The notes below the pieces were generated by a model. That model was not told the origin of the DNA. It worked only from the letters and a program-made list of their open reading frames with translations, and made no database searches. Shown here piece by piece: positions 28,746 to 37,589 of a stretch of DNA of 64,000 bases. Both the position numbers and the translations under genes were made by a program. The stretch is from Candidatus Gastranaerophilales bacterium (GTDB taxonomy: Bacteria > Cyanobacteriota > Vampirovibrionia > Gastranaerophilales > Gastranaerophilaceae). The stretch lies in NCBI GenBank assembly GCA_944323285.1, contig CALURV010000016.1, forward strand, positions 1 through 64,000. The letters are read 5' to 3'. How positions within the stretch are numbered: the stretch's first letter is position 1; each line of letters begins with the position of its first letter.

Positions 28746-29096
28746 TTAAATCTCGCCTCTTGATATCTTATTTATTAATTCTGTTACATTTGACCCTCTC
28801 TCTAGAGAATCATCGGGTATAAATCTTAATTCTGGAGTTAGTCTTAATCTTACTCTCTTTCCTACTTCAAATCTTATTTTAGGTGTATTATCTGTTATTG
28901 CTTTTATTGTGAGTTCTTTATCGTTGTCAGATGCAAATACTGAATAGTATACTTTTGCGAATGAATTATCATGGGAAATTTCAATATCTGTTATAGATAC
29001 AACACCATGAATTCTGGAATCTTTTAATTCCTTTTGAATAATGTCTGCAATTTCTTTCATTAATGTTTTTCTGACACGTTCATTTCGTAAAGACAT
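28746..29096 (-). CDS. rbfA: Ribosome-binding factor A
   Basis: A 116-residue KH-like protein for late 30S maturation. Signatures are VRKTLMKEIADIIQKEL at the start, VSITDIEISHDNSFAKVYYS in the middle, and KRVRLRLTPELRFIPDDSLE near the end. The length is usual. It lies between infB and truB with gaps of 14 and 5 bp. Confidence 0.94.
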   Translation of the reverse strand: MSLRNERVRKTLMKEIADIIQKELKDSRIHGVVSITDIEISHDNSFAKVYYSVFASDNDKELTIKAITDNTPKIRFEVGKRVRLRLTPELRFIPDDSLERGSNVTELINKISRGEI

Positions 29097-29110
29097 AATT
29101 CCCCGCTATT

Positions 29111-31792
29111 TTAAACTAATACTTGTCTTTCAATTTCTTCAGTTGTTGTAACTTTTATAATATCGCCTTCTTTTATATCATTAAATTTGTCAAAAGAAAT
29201 ACCGCATTCAAATCCTTGAGCTACTTCTTTTACATCATCTTTAAATCGTTTTAATTGATCAATTTGCCCTTTGAATATTTCTATGCCGTTTCTTATTACA
29301 GTTGCTGTTTTATTTCTTATAATTTTGCCTTCTGTTATATAACATCCTGCAATTTTTGTTGTTTTACCAACTGTAAATACTTGCCTTACTTCAGCAGTAC
29401 CTAGGGCTACTTCTTTTATTTCAGGCTGCAATAAGTTTAACATAGTTTGTTCTAAATCTTCTAAAACCTGATAGATAATATTATACTTTTTAATAATAAC
29501 ACCTTGTTTTTCTGCTGCTATTTGTGCATTTAAATCTTCTTTTACAGTAAAACCTAATATTATAGCATTACTTGCACTTGCAAGCATTACATCAGCTTCT
29601 GAAATATCCCCTACTCCAACATGTACAATTTTTGTTATTATTTCTTTTGATTCAAGTTGTGATACACCTTGTGAAACAGCTTCTGCTGCACCATGAGTAT
29701 TTGCTTTGATAATTAAATTTAATCTCTTTATATTATCATCACCATCACCTACTTGTTCATTTCTTATATGAGCAGGTTTCATGCTATCTAACTTTGTATT
29801 TCTTTCTTTTTCTTTTCTTTCTTGACAAATTGCTCGCATAACTTTTTCATTTTCAACAGCTTCAAAACTGTCTCCTGCTTGTGGTACTTCCGTTAATCCT
29901 AAAATTTCAACAGGTGTAGATGGTCCTGCTTCTTTTATTCTTTCGCCTGAATCAGATATTAATGCTCTTATTCTACCGCAGACGCTTCCTACTACAAAAC
30001 AATCTCCAGTATGAAGAGTACCATTTTGTACTAATAATGTTGCAACTGGACCTTTTCCTTTATCTAATTTTGCTTCTATTACAACGCCAGTGGCTGGAGC
30101 ATGTTTATTTGCCTTTAAATTTTGAACTTCTGCTAATAACAATATATATTCTAATAATTCATCTATACCTTTGCCTTGAAGAGCACTTACTTTTACACAG
30201 ATTGTATCTCCACCCCATTCTTCCGGTACTAACCCGTATTCTGTTAATTGCTGCATTATTTTATCCGGATCGGCGCTCGGTTTATCTATTTTATTTACTG
30301 CTACTATTATTGGTACTTCTGCTGCTTTTGCATGGTTTATTGCTTCTATTGTTTGAGGCATTATTCCATCATCTGCTGCTACTACTAATATTGCTATATC
30401 TGTTGCTTTAGCTCCTCTAGCTCTCATTTCCGTGAATGCTTCGTGCCCGGGGGTATCTATAAATACAATCTTTTTGTCTTTTTTGTCTTCTAAATATACC
30501 GTATATGCACCTATTGATTGTGTTATACCTCCAACTTCAGTTGACACAATCTTATGTTTTGACGCTCTTATTGAATCTAATAATGTTGTTTTTCCGTGGT
30601 CAACGTGCCCCATAATGCTTATTACAGGGGCTCTTGTTTCAAGCAATGATTCATCTACTTCTTTTATTGCTTTTTCTTTTTCTTCTTTTTCAAGTTCTTG
30701 TTCTATATATTCATTTAAATCTTCTTCTAATATTTCAAGCTCAAAACTTTCACATATCTTTTTTTGTGTTTCTATTGAAATAACTTCATTTACTGTAGTT
30801 AATACCCCTTGCATCATTAAATATTTAACAATTTCAGCAGGTGATTTCTTTATTTTATCCGCTAACTCACCTACAGTTATTGGTTTATTTATTACTACTT
30901 GTTTTATTACTTCAGATTCATTTGTATCTTTAGCTTTTTTCTTGTGTTTTTGTGCAATTGCTTTTTCAAGACTTATTAGTTCTTGCTCTTCTTCTTTATT
31001 TTTATATTGTTTTTTCTTTTCTTTTTGTCCCTTTTTCTTAAATTGAGAATTGGCTCCTGGTTTACCTTCATATATTTCTTGAGAAATTATATGGTGCTGA
31101 ATTGGTTTTTTATTAATTATTGGTCTTTCTCTTTCTTCCTGTTTATTTCGTATCTCTGATTTATTTCTGTCAAAAGAAGTTTTGTTCTCACTTCTATCTT
31201 GACCTTTATTAAATTGGTTTTTTTGAGATGACCTTTGACTTATTGAATGTATATCTTGTTTTATTTCTTTTCTTTGTTGATATGTGCTCGTTTCTTGTTG
31301 CTTTTGTTTTTGAACAGCCATCATTTCTTGTTGTCTTCTTTTTTGGCTGTTTCTGTTATTATATTCTAAAAGTGACCTTATTTGTGGTACGTTTTGCTCT
31401 TGTTCTTTTTCTCTACTTATTTTTACTTCGTTTATTTCTTCTGCTTCTATTGTGGGTTTTTGTGGCTTTTTCTCTATAGTAGACTCTTCTTTTGTTATTG
31501 TTTCTTTTGTATTTCCATCTATTTCTTCCAATTTATCTTCTGAATTATTTTCTATGACGGTGGTTTTTGATTTCTTTATTATAAATGCTTTTGGACGTTT
31601 TTGAGTATCTGTTTGTTTATTTTTATTCTCTAAAGATGCCTTTATTTTTTCTATTTGAGCAGGCATTAAATTACTAGAGTGTGATTTTACTTTTATATTT
31701 AATTTTTTATCAATATACTCTATAAAATCTTTATTTGTCATTCCATATTCTTTTGCAAGTTCATATACTCTTTTATTTTCAACCGTCATCAT
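29111..31792 (-). CDS. infB: Translation initiation factor IF-2
   Basis: About 893 residues. The frame stays open 15 codons further upstream, but CAGGAAACA directly precedes the tandem ATGATG at 31792, and MTVENKRVYELAKEYG is the usual IF2_N start. Residues 1-55 are the N-terminal helical domain, about 60-320 a Lys/Glu/Gln-rich low-complexity linker, and about 325-380 a second IF2_N domain. The GTPase begins near 393 (GHVDHGKTTLLDSI, then DTPGHEAF and NKID). The remaining domains run to the end and bind fMet-tRNA. The long polar linker explains many leucine-rich antisense open frames that are not genes. Confidence 0.96.
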   Translation of the reverse strand: MMTVENKRVYELAKEYGMTNKDFIEYIDKKLNIKVKSHSSNLMPAQIEKIKASLENKNKQTDTQKRPKAFIIKKSKTTVIENNSEDKLEEIDGNTKETITKEESTIEKKPQKPTIEAEEINEVKISREKEQEQNVPQIRSLLEYNNRNSQKRRQQEMMAVQKQKQQETSTYQQRKEIKQDIHSISQRSSQKNQFNKGQDRSENKTSFDRNKSEIRNKQEERERPIINKKPIQHHIISQEIYEGKPGANSQFKKKGQKEKKKQYKNKEEEQELISLEKAIAQKHKKKAKDTNESEVIKQVVINKPITVGELADKIKKSPAEIVKYLMMQGVLTTVNEVISIETQKKICESFELEILEEDLNEYIEQELEKEEKEKAIKEVDESLLETRAPVISIMGHVDHGKTTLLDSIRASKHKIVSTEVGGITQSIGAYTVYLEDKKDKKIVFIDTPGHEAFTEMRARGAKATDIAILVVAADDGIMPQTIEAINHAKAAEVPIIVAVNKIDKPSADPDKIMQQLTEYGLVPEEWGGDTICVKVSALQGKGIDELLEYILLLAEVQNLKANKHAPATGVVIEAKLDKGKGPVATLLVQNGTLHTGDCFVVGSVCGRIRALISDSGERIKEAGPSTPVEILGLTEVPQAGDSFEAVENEKVMRAICQERKEKERNTKLDSMKPAHIRNEQVGDGDDNIKRLNLIIKANTHGAAEAVSQGVSQLESKEIITKIVHVGVGDISEADVMLASASNAIILGFTVKEDLNAQIAAEKQGVIIKKYNIIYQVLEDLEQTMLNLLQPEIKEVALGTAEVRQVFTVGKTTKIAGCYITEGKIIRNKTATVIRNGIEIFKGQIDQLKRFKDDVKEVAQGFECGISFDKFNDIKEGDIIKVTTTEEIERQVLV

Positions 31793-31838
31793 TGTTTCCT
31801 GTTTTTTATTTACAACTATATTATAGTTGTAACACAAT

Positions 31839-32105
31839 TTACTTTTTAAGTACAGTATAGAGTTCTTCTTTAATATTTTCGGTTAAATTACTGCTTAATA
31901 ATTTCTCAATTTTCTTTTTCTTTAATGCATTTTCAAGACATTCAACATTTTTACATATATATACAGAACGACCATAAATTTTATTGTTTGTGTTTATTTT
32001 TATTTCTTTTGTTTTATTATCTCTTGTAATTCTTATTAATTCTTCTTTGCTTTTTAGTTTTTTACAATCTGAACATTGTCGTAAAAATTTTTTATTCTGT
32101 TGCAA
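31839..32105 (-). CDS. ylxR: YlxR (DUF448) RNA-binding protein
   Basis: An 88-residue protein with RQCSDCKKLKSKEELIRI at the N-terminus, where the two Cys mark the family, GRSVYICKN in the middle, and a basic helical tail. YlxR is usually encoded between nusA and infB. Here it is directly upstream of infB, but nusA is not adjacent; instead a PurD-like gene precedes it. Confidence 0.9.
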   Translation of the reverse strand: MQQNKKFLRQCSDCKKLKSKEELIRITRDNKTKEIKINTNNKIYGRSVYICKNVECLENALKKKKIEKLLSSNLTENIKEELYTVLKK

Positions 32106-32119
32106 TCTTTTTCCCTTTT

Positions 32120-33280
32120 TTAATTTAGTCTATTAATTTCATTGATTATTTTATTATCAAAGATTGTTTCCAAATAATCAATTAGTTTTTCTTTTGCTCT
32201 ATTTATTGTTGGTCCTGTTGCTGTATATATTATATTTTCCTTGTCCTCTATTATTATGAACTCTTCTTCATCAGTATCTGGTTGATAATCTAATTTTTGT
32301 TCTATTTCTTTTTTACTTATTATTGTGCTGAAAGAATAATCATTTGTTATTTTTATATTTTTGTGATTATCTGTAAGACAACTGTTTGCCGTGTCAAATA
32401 ATATTTTGCATAAATTCTCTTTTAATAATGATATAAAAATTTGTAAATCGTATTGTTGAAATCCATTGTATATCTCTAAAATATAATAGGATTCTTTTTT
32501 TATTTTTACTTTTAAGCCAATTAATCCTATATACTTATTTGTATATTTTGTTATATCATCTAACAATGGATATATTGTATTTTCAAGAATTTTTATGATA
32601 ATTTCTTCAGAAATTTTTTCTGATGGTGCACTAATTGTTGTAAACGTATTTTCTTCTCTTCTTGTTAAAGATATTAAAGGTATTGCATTGTACCCATCGG
32701 TTATAAAATATAAATAATAGTCTTCACCATCAATATAATTTTCTATTACTATTTTATTATTATCATTTTCAAATATTTTCTGTATTCCTACTTTTGCTTT
32801 TATAAATGTATCATATTTATGACTTTCCCTTGATAGTAATGTAAAATCATTTTCTATTATAATTGGAAAGTTTGTTTTTCTTATATAATCTATTGCCATA
32901 TTTTCTCTATCAAATATTCCAAATTTTGGAGTATTTATTTTTAACTTATATAGTATTTTCTTTGCAATGCTGTTAAAATATGTTATTCTTGCCGCTTCAG
33001 AATATGGAGCAAATATTGCAAAACCTTCTTTTTTGAATTCATCTGCTATTCCGTTTATTATTGCTATTGATGATGTTGCTATTGTAAATTCTATCTGATT
33101 ATATTTTACAAAATCACAAATGGAAGCAATATCATTTTCTTTAATATTTACACTAGTATAAAAATTGTCAAAATTTTTATCTTCCGTTGTTACATAAATA
33201 TCATTATTTTCATCTTCTATTTTTAGATATTGTGCTAAAAGTTTTGCATTGAGGTCTGAACCGGCAATTAGTATCTTCAT
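32120..33280 (-). CDS. Degenerate PurD-like ATP-grasp protein
   Basis: A 386-residue protein with the order of phosphoribosylamine-glycine ligase (PurD). MKILIAGSDLNAKLLAQYL opens the N domain, followed by INGIADEFKKEGFAIFAPYSEAARI and KKILYKLKINTPKFGIF, then IENYIDGEDYYLYFITDG in the ATP-grasp part. Key PurD elements are gone: the ADGLAAGKGV loop reads IENDFTLLSRE, and GDTGPNTGGMGA is replaced by ENTFTTISAPS. Normal GAR synthetase activity is therefore doubtful. It could be a fast-evolving enzyme or a repurposed protein. It is embedded in the translation operon with 3 and 14 bp gaps, so it is expressed. Confidence 0.7.
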   Translation of the reverse strand: MKILIAGSDLNAKLLAQYLKIEDENNDIYVTTEDKNFDNFYTSVNIKENDIASICDFVKYNQIEFTIATSSIAIINGIADEFKKEGFAIFAPYSEAARITYFNSIAKKILYKLKINTPKFGIFDRENMAIDYIRKTNFPIIIENDFTLLSRESHKYDTFIKAKVGIQKIFENDNNKIVIENYIDGEDYYLYFITDGYNAIPLISLTRREENTFTTISAPSEKISEEIIIKILENTIYPLLDDITKYTNKYIGLIGLKVKIKKESYYILEIYNGFQQYDLQIFISLLKENLCKILFDTANSCLTDNHKNIKITNDYSFSTIISKKEIEQKLDYQPDTDEEEFIIIEDKENIIYTATGPTINRAKEKLIDYLETIFDNKIINEINRLN

Positions 33281-33283
33281 ATT

Positions 33284-33649
33284 TTATTTTAAATCTTCTC
33301 TTAATTTTGATGCACCTTTTAAATATACATGTTTTATTTCATTTTGTTCAACTTCTGTATTAATAACGATTAAAATTCTTAAACATTTTTTTATAGAATT
33401 TTCTATTTTCATTTCGTTAAAACACATCATTGGAACATATTTCCAGCTATTAAATTTTTCTCTTGCTGCTTTTGCCGGATATAAACAATTTATATCTTCG
33501 GTTAATGTAAATATTACATGCGATATATCTTTATCATCAAAGTTATTTTGGTTTTTGATTTTACTTATTAATTCTATTACAGCTTCTTTTATATCGTCAG
33601 GCGTATTATTCTCAACAGTAATTGCTCCTCTTATACCTCTTTGATACAT
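33284..33649 (-). CDS. aroH: Monofunctional chorismate mutase, AroH class
   Basis: A 121-residue enzyme converting chorismate to prephenate for Phe/Tyr synthesis. It aligns by eye along its length with Bacillus subtilis AroH: RGIRGAITVENNT (active-site Arg), LYPAKAAREKF, YVPMMCFNEM (active-site Glu), KKCLRILIVINTE and HVYLKGASKLR (Tyr). AroH is the rare trimeric class, found mainly in Firmicutes, cyanobacteria and some others, which helps the taxonomic guess. The start lies inside fmt with a 19-nt overlap. Confidence 0.93.
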   Translation of the reverse strand: MYQRGIRGAITVENNTPDDIKEAVIELISKIKNQNNFDDKDISHVIFTLTEDINCLYPAKAAREKFNSWKYVPMMCFNEMKIENSIKKCLRILIVINTEVEQNEIKHVYLKGASKLREDLK

Positions 33650-34596
33650 ACTTTCTCCTCAAATTTCATGCCGGGGTTTAATTTTGCACCATTTGCAAAA
33701 TCATATGCCTTCATTATTCCTTTGCTCTCAGGTTTAACTTTTGTTATTAAGATTTTTCCAATTGGTGTTATAACTTCAATTCCAATTTTTGTTATTTGTG
33801 AAATCTTACTTTCTTCAATATCATTTTTTATTTTATCTATAAGTTTTGTTTCTATTATTTTTATCATTTTATTATTTAGAAAAGTATAAGCTGTTGGAAA
33901 ATCTACCATTGACCTTACTTGATTGTGTATATCTTGTGCACTTTTTCTCCAATCTATTAATCCATCTTCTTTTGTAAATTTTTTTGCAATGCATATACCT
34001 TCTTCTTCCTGCTTCTTAGGTTTTATAATGCCTGTGTACAAACCTTTTATAGTAGAACAAATTAATTTGGGAGATTTATTGCTTATAATTTCTTTTAACT
34101 CAATATCTGTCATATCCTCAGTTATAGATATTTCATCTGTTTCACAAATATCTCCGGCATCTAGTGCTAAAACAGTTAACATAGTTGTTATACCAGTTTT
34201 CTTGTCTCCATTGTATATACATCTTTGTATAGGATTAGCTCCTCTATATTTTGGAAGCAGTGAAGCATGCAAATTTACTGTACAATTTTTTGGTATTTCT
34301 AATACCTCTTCTGATAATATTTGTCCAAAGGCAAATGTTATAAAAAAATCAGGATTTAACTCTTTTAATTTTTCAATTAATTCTTTATCTTTACTTATTT
34401 TCTCTGTTTGGAAACATTTTATATTATTTTCTACAGCACAAATTTTAACAGGCGGAGCTGTTAATTTATTTCCTCTGCCTTTTGGTCTGTCCGGCTGCGT
34501 TATTACAGCACATACTTCTATTTCATTATTTCTTATTAATTCTTCTAAACTTTTTACCGCTATTTCCGGTGTTGCCATATAGACAATTTTTATCAA
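33631..34596 (-). CDS. fmt: Methionyl-tRNA formyltransferase
   Basis: A 321-residue enzyme that formylates initiator Met-tRNA with 10-formyl-THF. Visible are VYMATPEIAVKSLEEL, VITQPDRPKGRG, the NLHASLLPKYRGANPIQ site with the catalytic Asn/His, and LALDAGDI. The C-terminal OB-like domain follows from about residue 205. It overlaps def by 4 nt and aroH by 19 nt. Neighbouring glyA and distal folD feed its cofactor. Confidence 0.96.
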   Translation of the reverse strand: MIKIVYMATPEIAVKSLEELIRNNEIEVCAVITQPDRPKGRGNKLTAPPVKICAVENNIKCFQTEKISKDKELIEKLKELNPDFFITFAFGQILSEEVLEIPKNCTVNLHASLLPKYRGANPIQRCIYNGDKKTGITTMLTVLALDAGDICETDEISITEDMTDIELKEIISNKSPKLICSTIKGLYTGIIKPKKQEEEGICIAKKFTKEDGLIDWRKSAQDIHNQVRSMVDFPTAYTFLNNKMIKIIETKLIDKIKNDIEESKISQITKIGIEVITPIGKILITKVKPESKGIMKAYDFANGAKLNPGMKFEEKVCIKEV

Positions 34597-35180
34597 TCTT
34601 TTTTCTCCTCAACTTGGGGATTTTTTATAATTTCTTCTTCTAATTCTTTTTCTTCTAATAAATAATTTGAATCAATAGGATTTAATCCTTTTTCAATAAG
34701 AACTTTATCTGCTTCAAATCTGTTTCTGCAATGGTCTATAAATAAAATACCTTCTAAATGATCAAATTCATGCTGTATTGCTCTTGCTAAAAGAGAGCCT
34801 TCATCTGCTTCAATTATAAAAGGGCGTCCTTTTATATCAAGTGCTTTTACTTTTACATATTTATATCTTCTTACATTTGTATAAGCATCAGGAAAACTTA
34901 AACATCCTTCATAAGAATTTATAGCACCTTCTTTTTTTAATATTTTGGGATTTATAAATGTTATAGGATTCATTGTTTTTGGATCTGTACCTGTATCAAT
35001 TACAAATACTCTCAAATTTTCGCCTATTTGAGGAGCTGCAAGTCCTACTCCGTTCAATGTATACAAAGTATCATATAAATCTTCAACCAGCATTTGTACT
35101 TTCTTTGATATTTTATGTACTTCTTTTGATTTTTCCCTCAATGATGGTGTTCCATATTTAACTATCTTTTTTACCGCCAT
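34593..35180 (-). CDS. def: Peptide deformylase
   Basis: A 195-residue metal enzyme that removes the formyl group from nascent proteins. All three motifs are present: GVGLAAPQIGE near residue 44, EGCLSFP with the metal Cys near 91, and QHEFDHLEGILF with the HExxH metal site near 137. A Glu/Lys-rich tail of about 25 residues extends past the usual end. It is coupled to fmt by a 4-nt overlap. Confidence 0.96.
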   Translation of the reverse strand: MAVKKIVKYGTPSLREKSKEVHKISKKVQMLVEDLYDTLYTLNGVGLAAPQIGENLRVFVIDTGTDPKTMNPITFINPKILKKEGAINSYEGCLSFPDAYTNVRRYKYVKVKALDIKGRPFIIEADEGSLLARAIQHEFDHLEGILFIDHCRNRFEADKVLIEKGLNPIDSNYLLEEKELEEEIIKNPQVEEKKD

Positions 35181-35184
35181 TAAT

Positions 35185-36234
35185 TTATTTCCCTTCGCCT
35201 ATTTTTGCGTGTCTGTTTAATATTATCATTACTATTGACATTATAATAGCATATAAAAAGTATTTTGTAGTATCTGTTGCTGCAATATATGTTGCTAACC
35301 ATCCCATTAATATTGAAAATAGTACAAGTAATAATACCGCCTTGTTCTGAGATAACCCTAAATGTAATAATTTATGATGTATATGTTCTGCATCTGCAAC
35401 AAATGGTGATGTACCTTTTAATATTCTTCTTAATGATGAAAATGTTATATCTAAAATAGGAACAGCTAATATTAAAAGCGGCACATACATTTTACAGTCT
35501 GTTGTTTTCATTGAATACATTATTGATAATGTGGCAAGCAGAAAACCGGCGAAAAGTGCACCTGAATCACCCATAAATATTTTTGCAGGATGAAAATTAT
35601 ATGTTAAAAATCCAAGCATTGAACCTGCCAGTATAAATGCTATTAATGCACTTACAACATCTGCAGGAACTAAGGCTATTGATATTATTCCAAGTGTTAC
35701 ACAGCTTATTGTTATTACACTTCCGGCTAATCCATCTACTCCGTCTATAAAATTTACAGCATTGCTTATTCCTACTATCCATCCGATTGTTATGAAATAT
35801 GATAATATAGCGGGAATTTCTATAAGCCCCAATATTGGAATGAATATTGTTGTTATTTTAACTCCTAAACAAAACACTATTGTTGCAATTGATATTTGTA
35901 TTACAAATTTAAATTTTGCACTTAAACAATATATATCATCTATTAGTCCTAATAAAAACATCAAAGAACTGCCTAGTAATAATCCTGATAACAAAGAACG
36001 ATGAGGATAATAGCTTAATAAAATTAAGGCGAAAAATGATAAAATTGTACATATCCATATTGCAACACCGCCTAATCTTGGTATTGGATGTGAATGTATC
36101 TTTCTTTCATTTGGTTTATCTAATAAACCTTGTTTTTCTGAAAATAATATTATTAAAGGAACAAGAAATAATCCTATTATAAATGCTATAACTGCCCCTA
36201 TTATATTTGCTTCAGATAATTGAAAAAATGTCAT
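35185..36234 (-). CDS. WecA/TagO-type polyprenyl-phosphate sugar-1-phosphate transferase
   Basis: A 349-residue membrane enzyme with about ten transmembrane helices. Motifs are KIHSHPIPRLGG near residue 44, LLGLIDD near 95 (Mg-binding Asp pair), NAVNFIDGVDGLAG near 157, KIFMGDSGALFAGF near 217, and DAEHIHHKLLH near 281. The last His-rich loop is the type seen in WecA/TagO rather than in MraY, so the likely reaction is transfer of HexNAc-1-phosphate to undecaprenyl phosphate, starting a cell-surface glycan. The rml genes 9 kb away would supply rhamnose to such a glycan. It lies 2 bp after glyA. Confidence 0.86.
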   Translation of the reverse strand: MTFFQLSEANIIGAVIAFIIGLFLVPLIILFSEKQGLLDKPNERKIHSHPIPRLGGVAIWICTILSFFALILLSYYPHRSLLSGLLLGSSLMFLLGLIDDIYCLSAKFKFVIQISIATIVFCLGVKITTIFIPILGLIEIPAILSYFITIGWIVGISNAVNFIDGVDGLAGSVITISCVTLGIISIALVPADVVSALIAFILAGSMLGFLTYNFHPAKIFMGDSGALFAGFLLATLSIMYSMKTTDCKMYVPLLILAVPILDITFSSLRRILKGTSPFVADAEHIHHKLLHLGLSQNKAVLLLVLFSILMGWLATYIAATDTTKYFLYAIIMSIVMIILNRHAKIGEGK

Positions 36235-36236
36235 AA

Positions 36237-37484
36237 TTAATCCTTATATAACGGGTATTTTTCGCATAGTTTTAATGAACGAAGTCTTAATTCTTTTATT
36301 TTTGTTTCATCTTTAGAATTTGAAATTTTTATGGTTTCAGCTATTATCTTTCCTACTTCTTTCATATCTTCTTCTTTAAACCCTCTTGTAGTTACGGCAG
36401 GAACACCTAATCTTACGCCGCTTGTTATAAATGGACTTTGTGGATCATTCGGAACAGTATTTTTATTTGCTGTTATGCCTACAAGTTCAAGAATATTGGC
36501 TATATCTTTTCCGGTCTTATTTAATTTTCTTAAATCTAAAGTCATCAAATGATTTTCTGTTCCATTACCTACAATATCAAGACCTTCATCCATTAGTGAT
36601 TTTGCTAAAGCTTTTGCATTTAATATAATTTGTTTTGCGTATATTTTAAACTCATCTGATAATGCTTCTTTTAGAGCAATAGCTTTACCTGCTATGATAT
36701 GTTCTAATGGTCCGCCTTGTGTGCCTGGAAATACTGCTTTATCTATACCTTGAGCATGTTCTGCTTTGCACATTATTATTCCGCCCCTTGGTCCTCTTAA
36801 TGTTTTATGTGTTGTTGTTGTTACAAAGTCTGCGTATGGAAATGGGCTTGGATGAACTCCTGCTGCTACTAATGCTGCAATATGAGCTATATCGGCCATT
36901 AAGTATGCACCAACTTCATCTGCTATCTCTCTAAATTTTTTAAAATCAATTATTTTTGAATAATTACTTGCTCCGCATATTATTAATTTTGGCTTATGTT
37001 TTATTGCTATTTCCCTTACATTATCATAATCAATTTCACCATTATCATTAATTCCATATGAAACTATATTAAAATATAATCCTGAAAAATTTACAGGTGA
37101 GCCGTGTGAAAGATGCCCTCCATTAGATAAATCCATTCCCATTACTGTATCACCCGGTTTTACGGCATATAAAAATACAGCCATATTTGCTTGTGCTCCG
37201 CTATGGGGCTGTACATTTGCGTGTTCTGCATTAAATAATTTCTTTGCTCTTTCTTGCGCAAGTTCTTCTATTTTATCAACATTTTCACATCCATTGTAAA
37301 ATCTTTTATAGGGTTTGCCTTCTGCGTATTTATTCGTTAATACGCTTCCACATGCTGCCATTACTGCTTTTGATGTAAAATTTTCACTTGCTATTAATTC
37401 TATTGTTGTCTGTTGCCTTTTTAGTTCTGCTTCTATTAATTGCGCAACTTCTTTATCTGCTTCTCTTATTATTTCTATTTCCAT
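36237..37484 (-). CDS. glyA: Serine hydroxymethyltransferase
   Basis: A 415-residue PLP enzyme that interconverts serine and glycine and charges tetrahydrofolate. It has [54 protein letters not shown], and the PLP-lysine site [14 protein letters not shown] near residue 227. [14 protein letters not shown] is near the end. It is the first gene of the long leftward operon through GerMN; the one-carbon units it makes are used by fmt in the same operon and FolD elsewhere. Confidence 0.97.
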   Translation of the reverse strand: MEIEIIREADKEVAQLIEAELKRQQTTIELIASENFTSKAVMAACGSVLTNKYAEGKPYKRFYNGCENVDKIEELAQERAKKLFNAEHANVQPHSGAQANMAVFLYAVKPGDTVMGMDLSNGGHLSHGSPVNFSGLYFNIVSYGINDNGEIDYDNVREIAIKHKPKLIICGASNYSKIIDFKKFREIADEVGAYLMADIAHIAALVAAGVHPSPFPYADFVTTTTHKTLRGPRGGIIMCKAEHAQGIDKAVFPGTQGGPLEHIIAGKAIALKEALSDEFKIYAKQIILNAKALAKSLMDEGLDIVGNGTENHLMTLDLRKLNKTGKDIANILELVGITANKNTVPNDPQSPFITSGVRLGVPAVTTRGFKEEDMKEVGKIIAETIKISNSKDETKIKELRLRSLKLCEKYPLYKD

Positions 37485-37540
37485 GTTTACCCCTAATCAT
37501 ATCTTTCTTTTCTTTCTATATTCTAATACGATTTTATTTA

Positions 37541-37577
37541 AAAAGAAACCACTGTTTATTAAACAGTGGTTTCTTTT
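37541..37577 (-). terminator. Strong terminator after the coiled-coil/EF-hand gene
   Basis: A perfect 17-bp stem (AAAAGAAACCACTGTTT with its complement) and 3-nt loop ATT. Runs of A and T flank it, so it can work in both directions; on the minus strand it ends the gene at 37590 and isolates the glyA operon. Confidence 0.92.
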
Positions 37578-37589
37578 TATTTTTATTTG

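Noticed and set aside
29920-31479. Long leucine- and serine-rich open frames opposite infB (29920-30411, 30432-31046, 31228-31479)
   Set aside because: They are antisense shadows of the A/G-biased infB coding strand, have no ribosome binding sites, and look like low-complexity hydrophobic translations.
33923-34582. A 219-codon open frame opposite fmt
   Set aside because: Antisense to a complete fmt with all motifs; no ribosome binding site, and serine/cysteine-rich composition typical of shadows.
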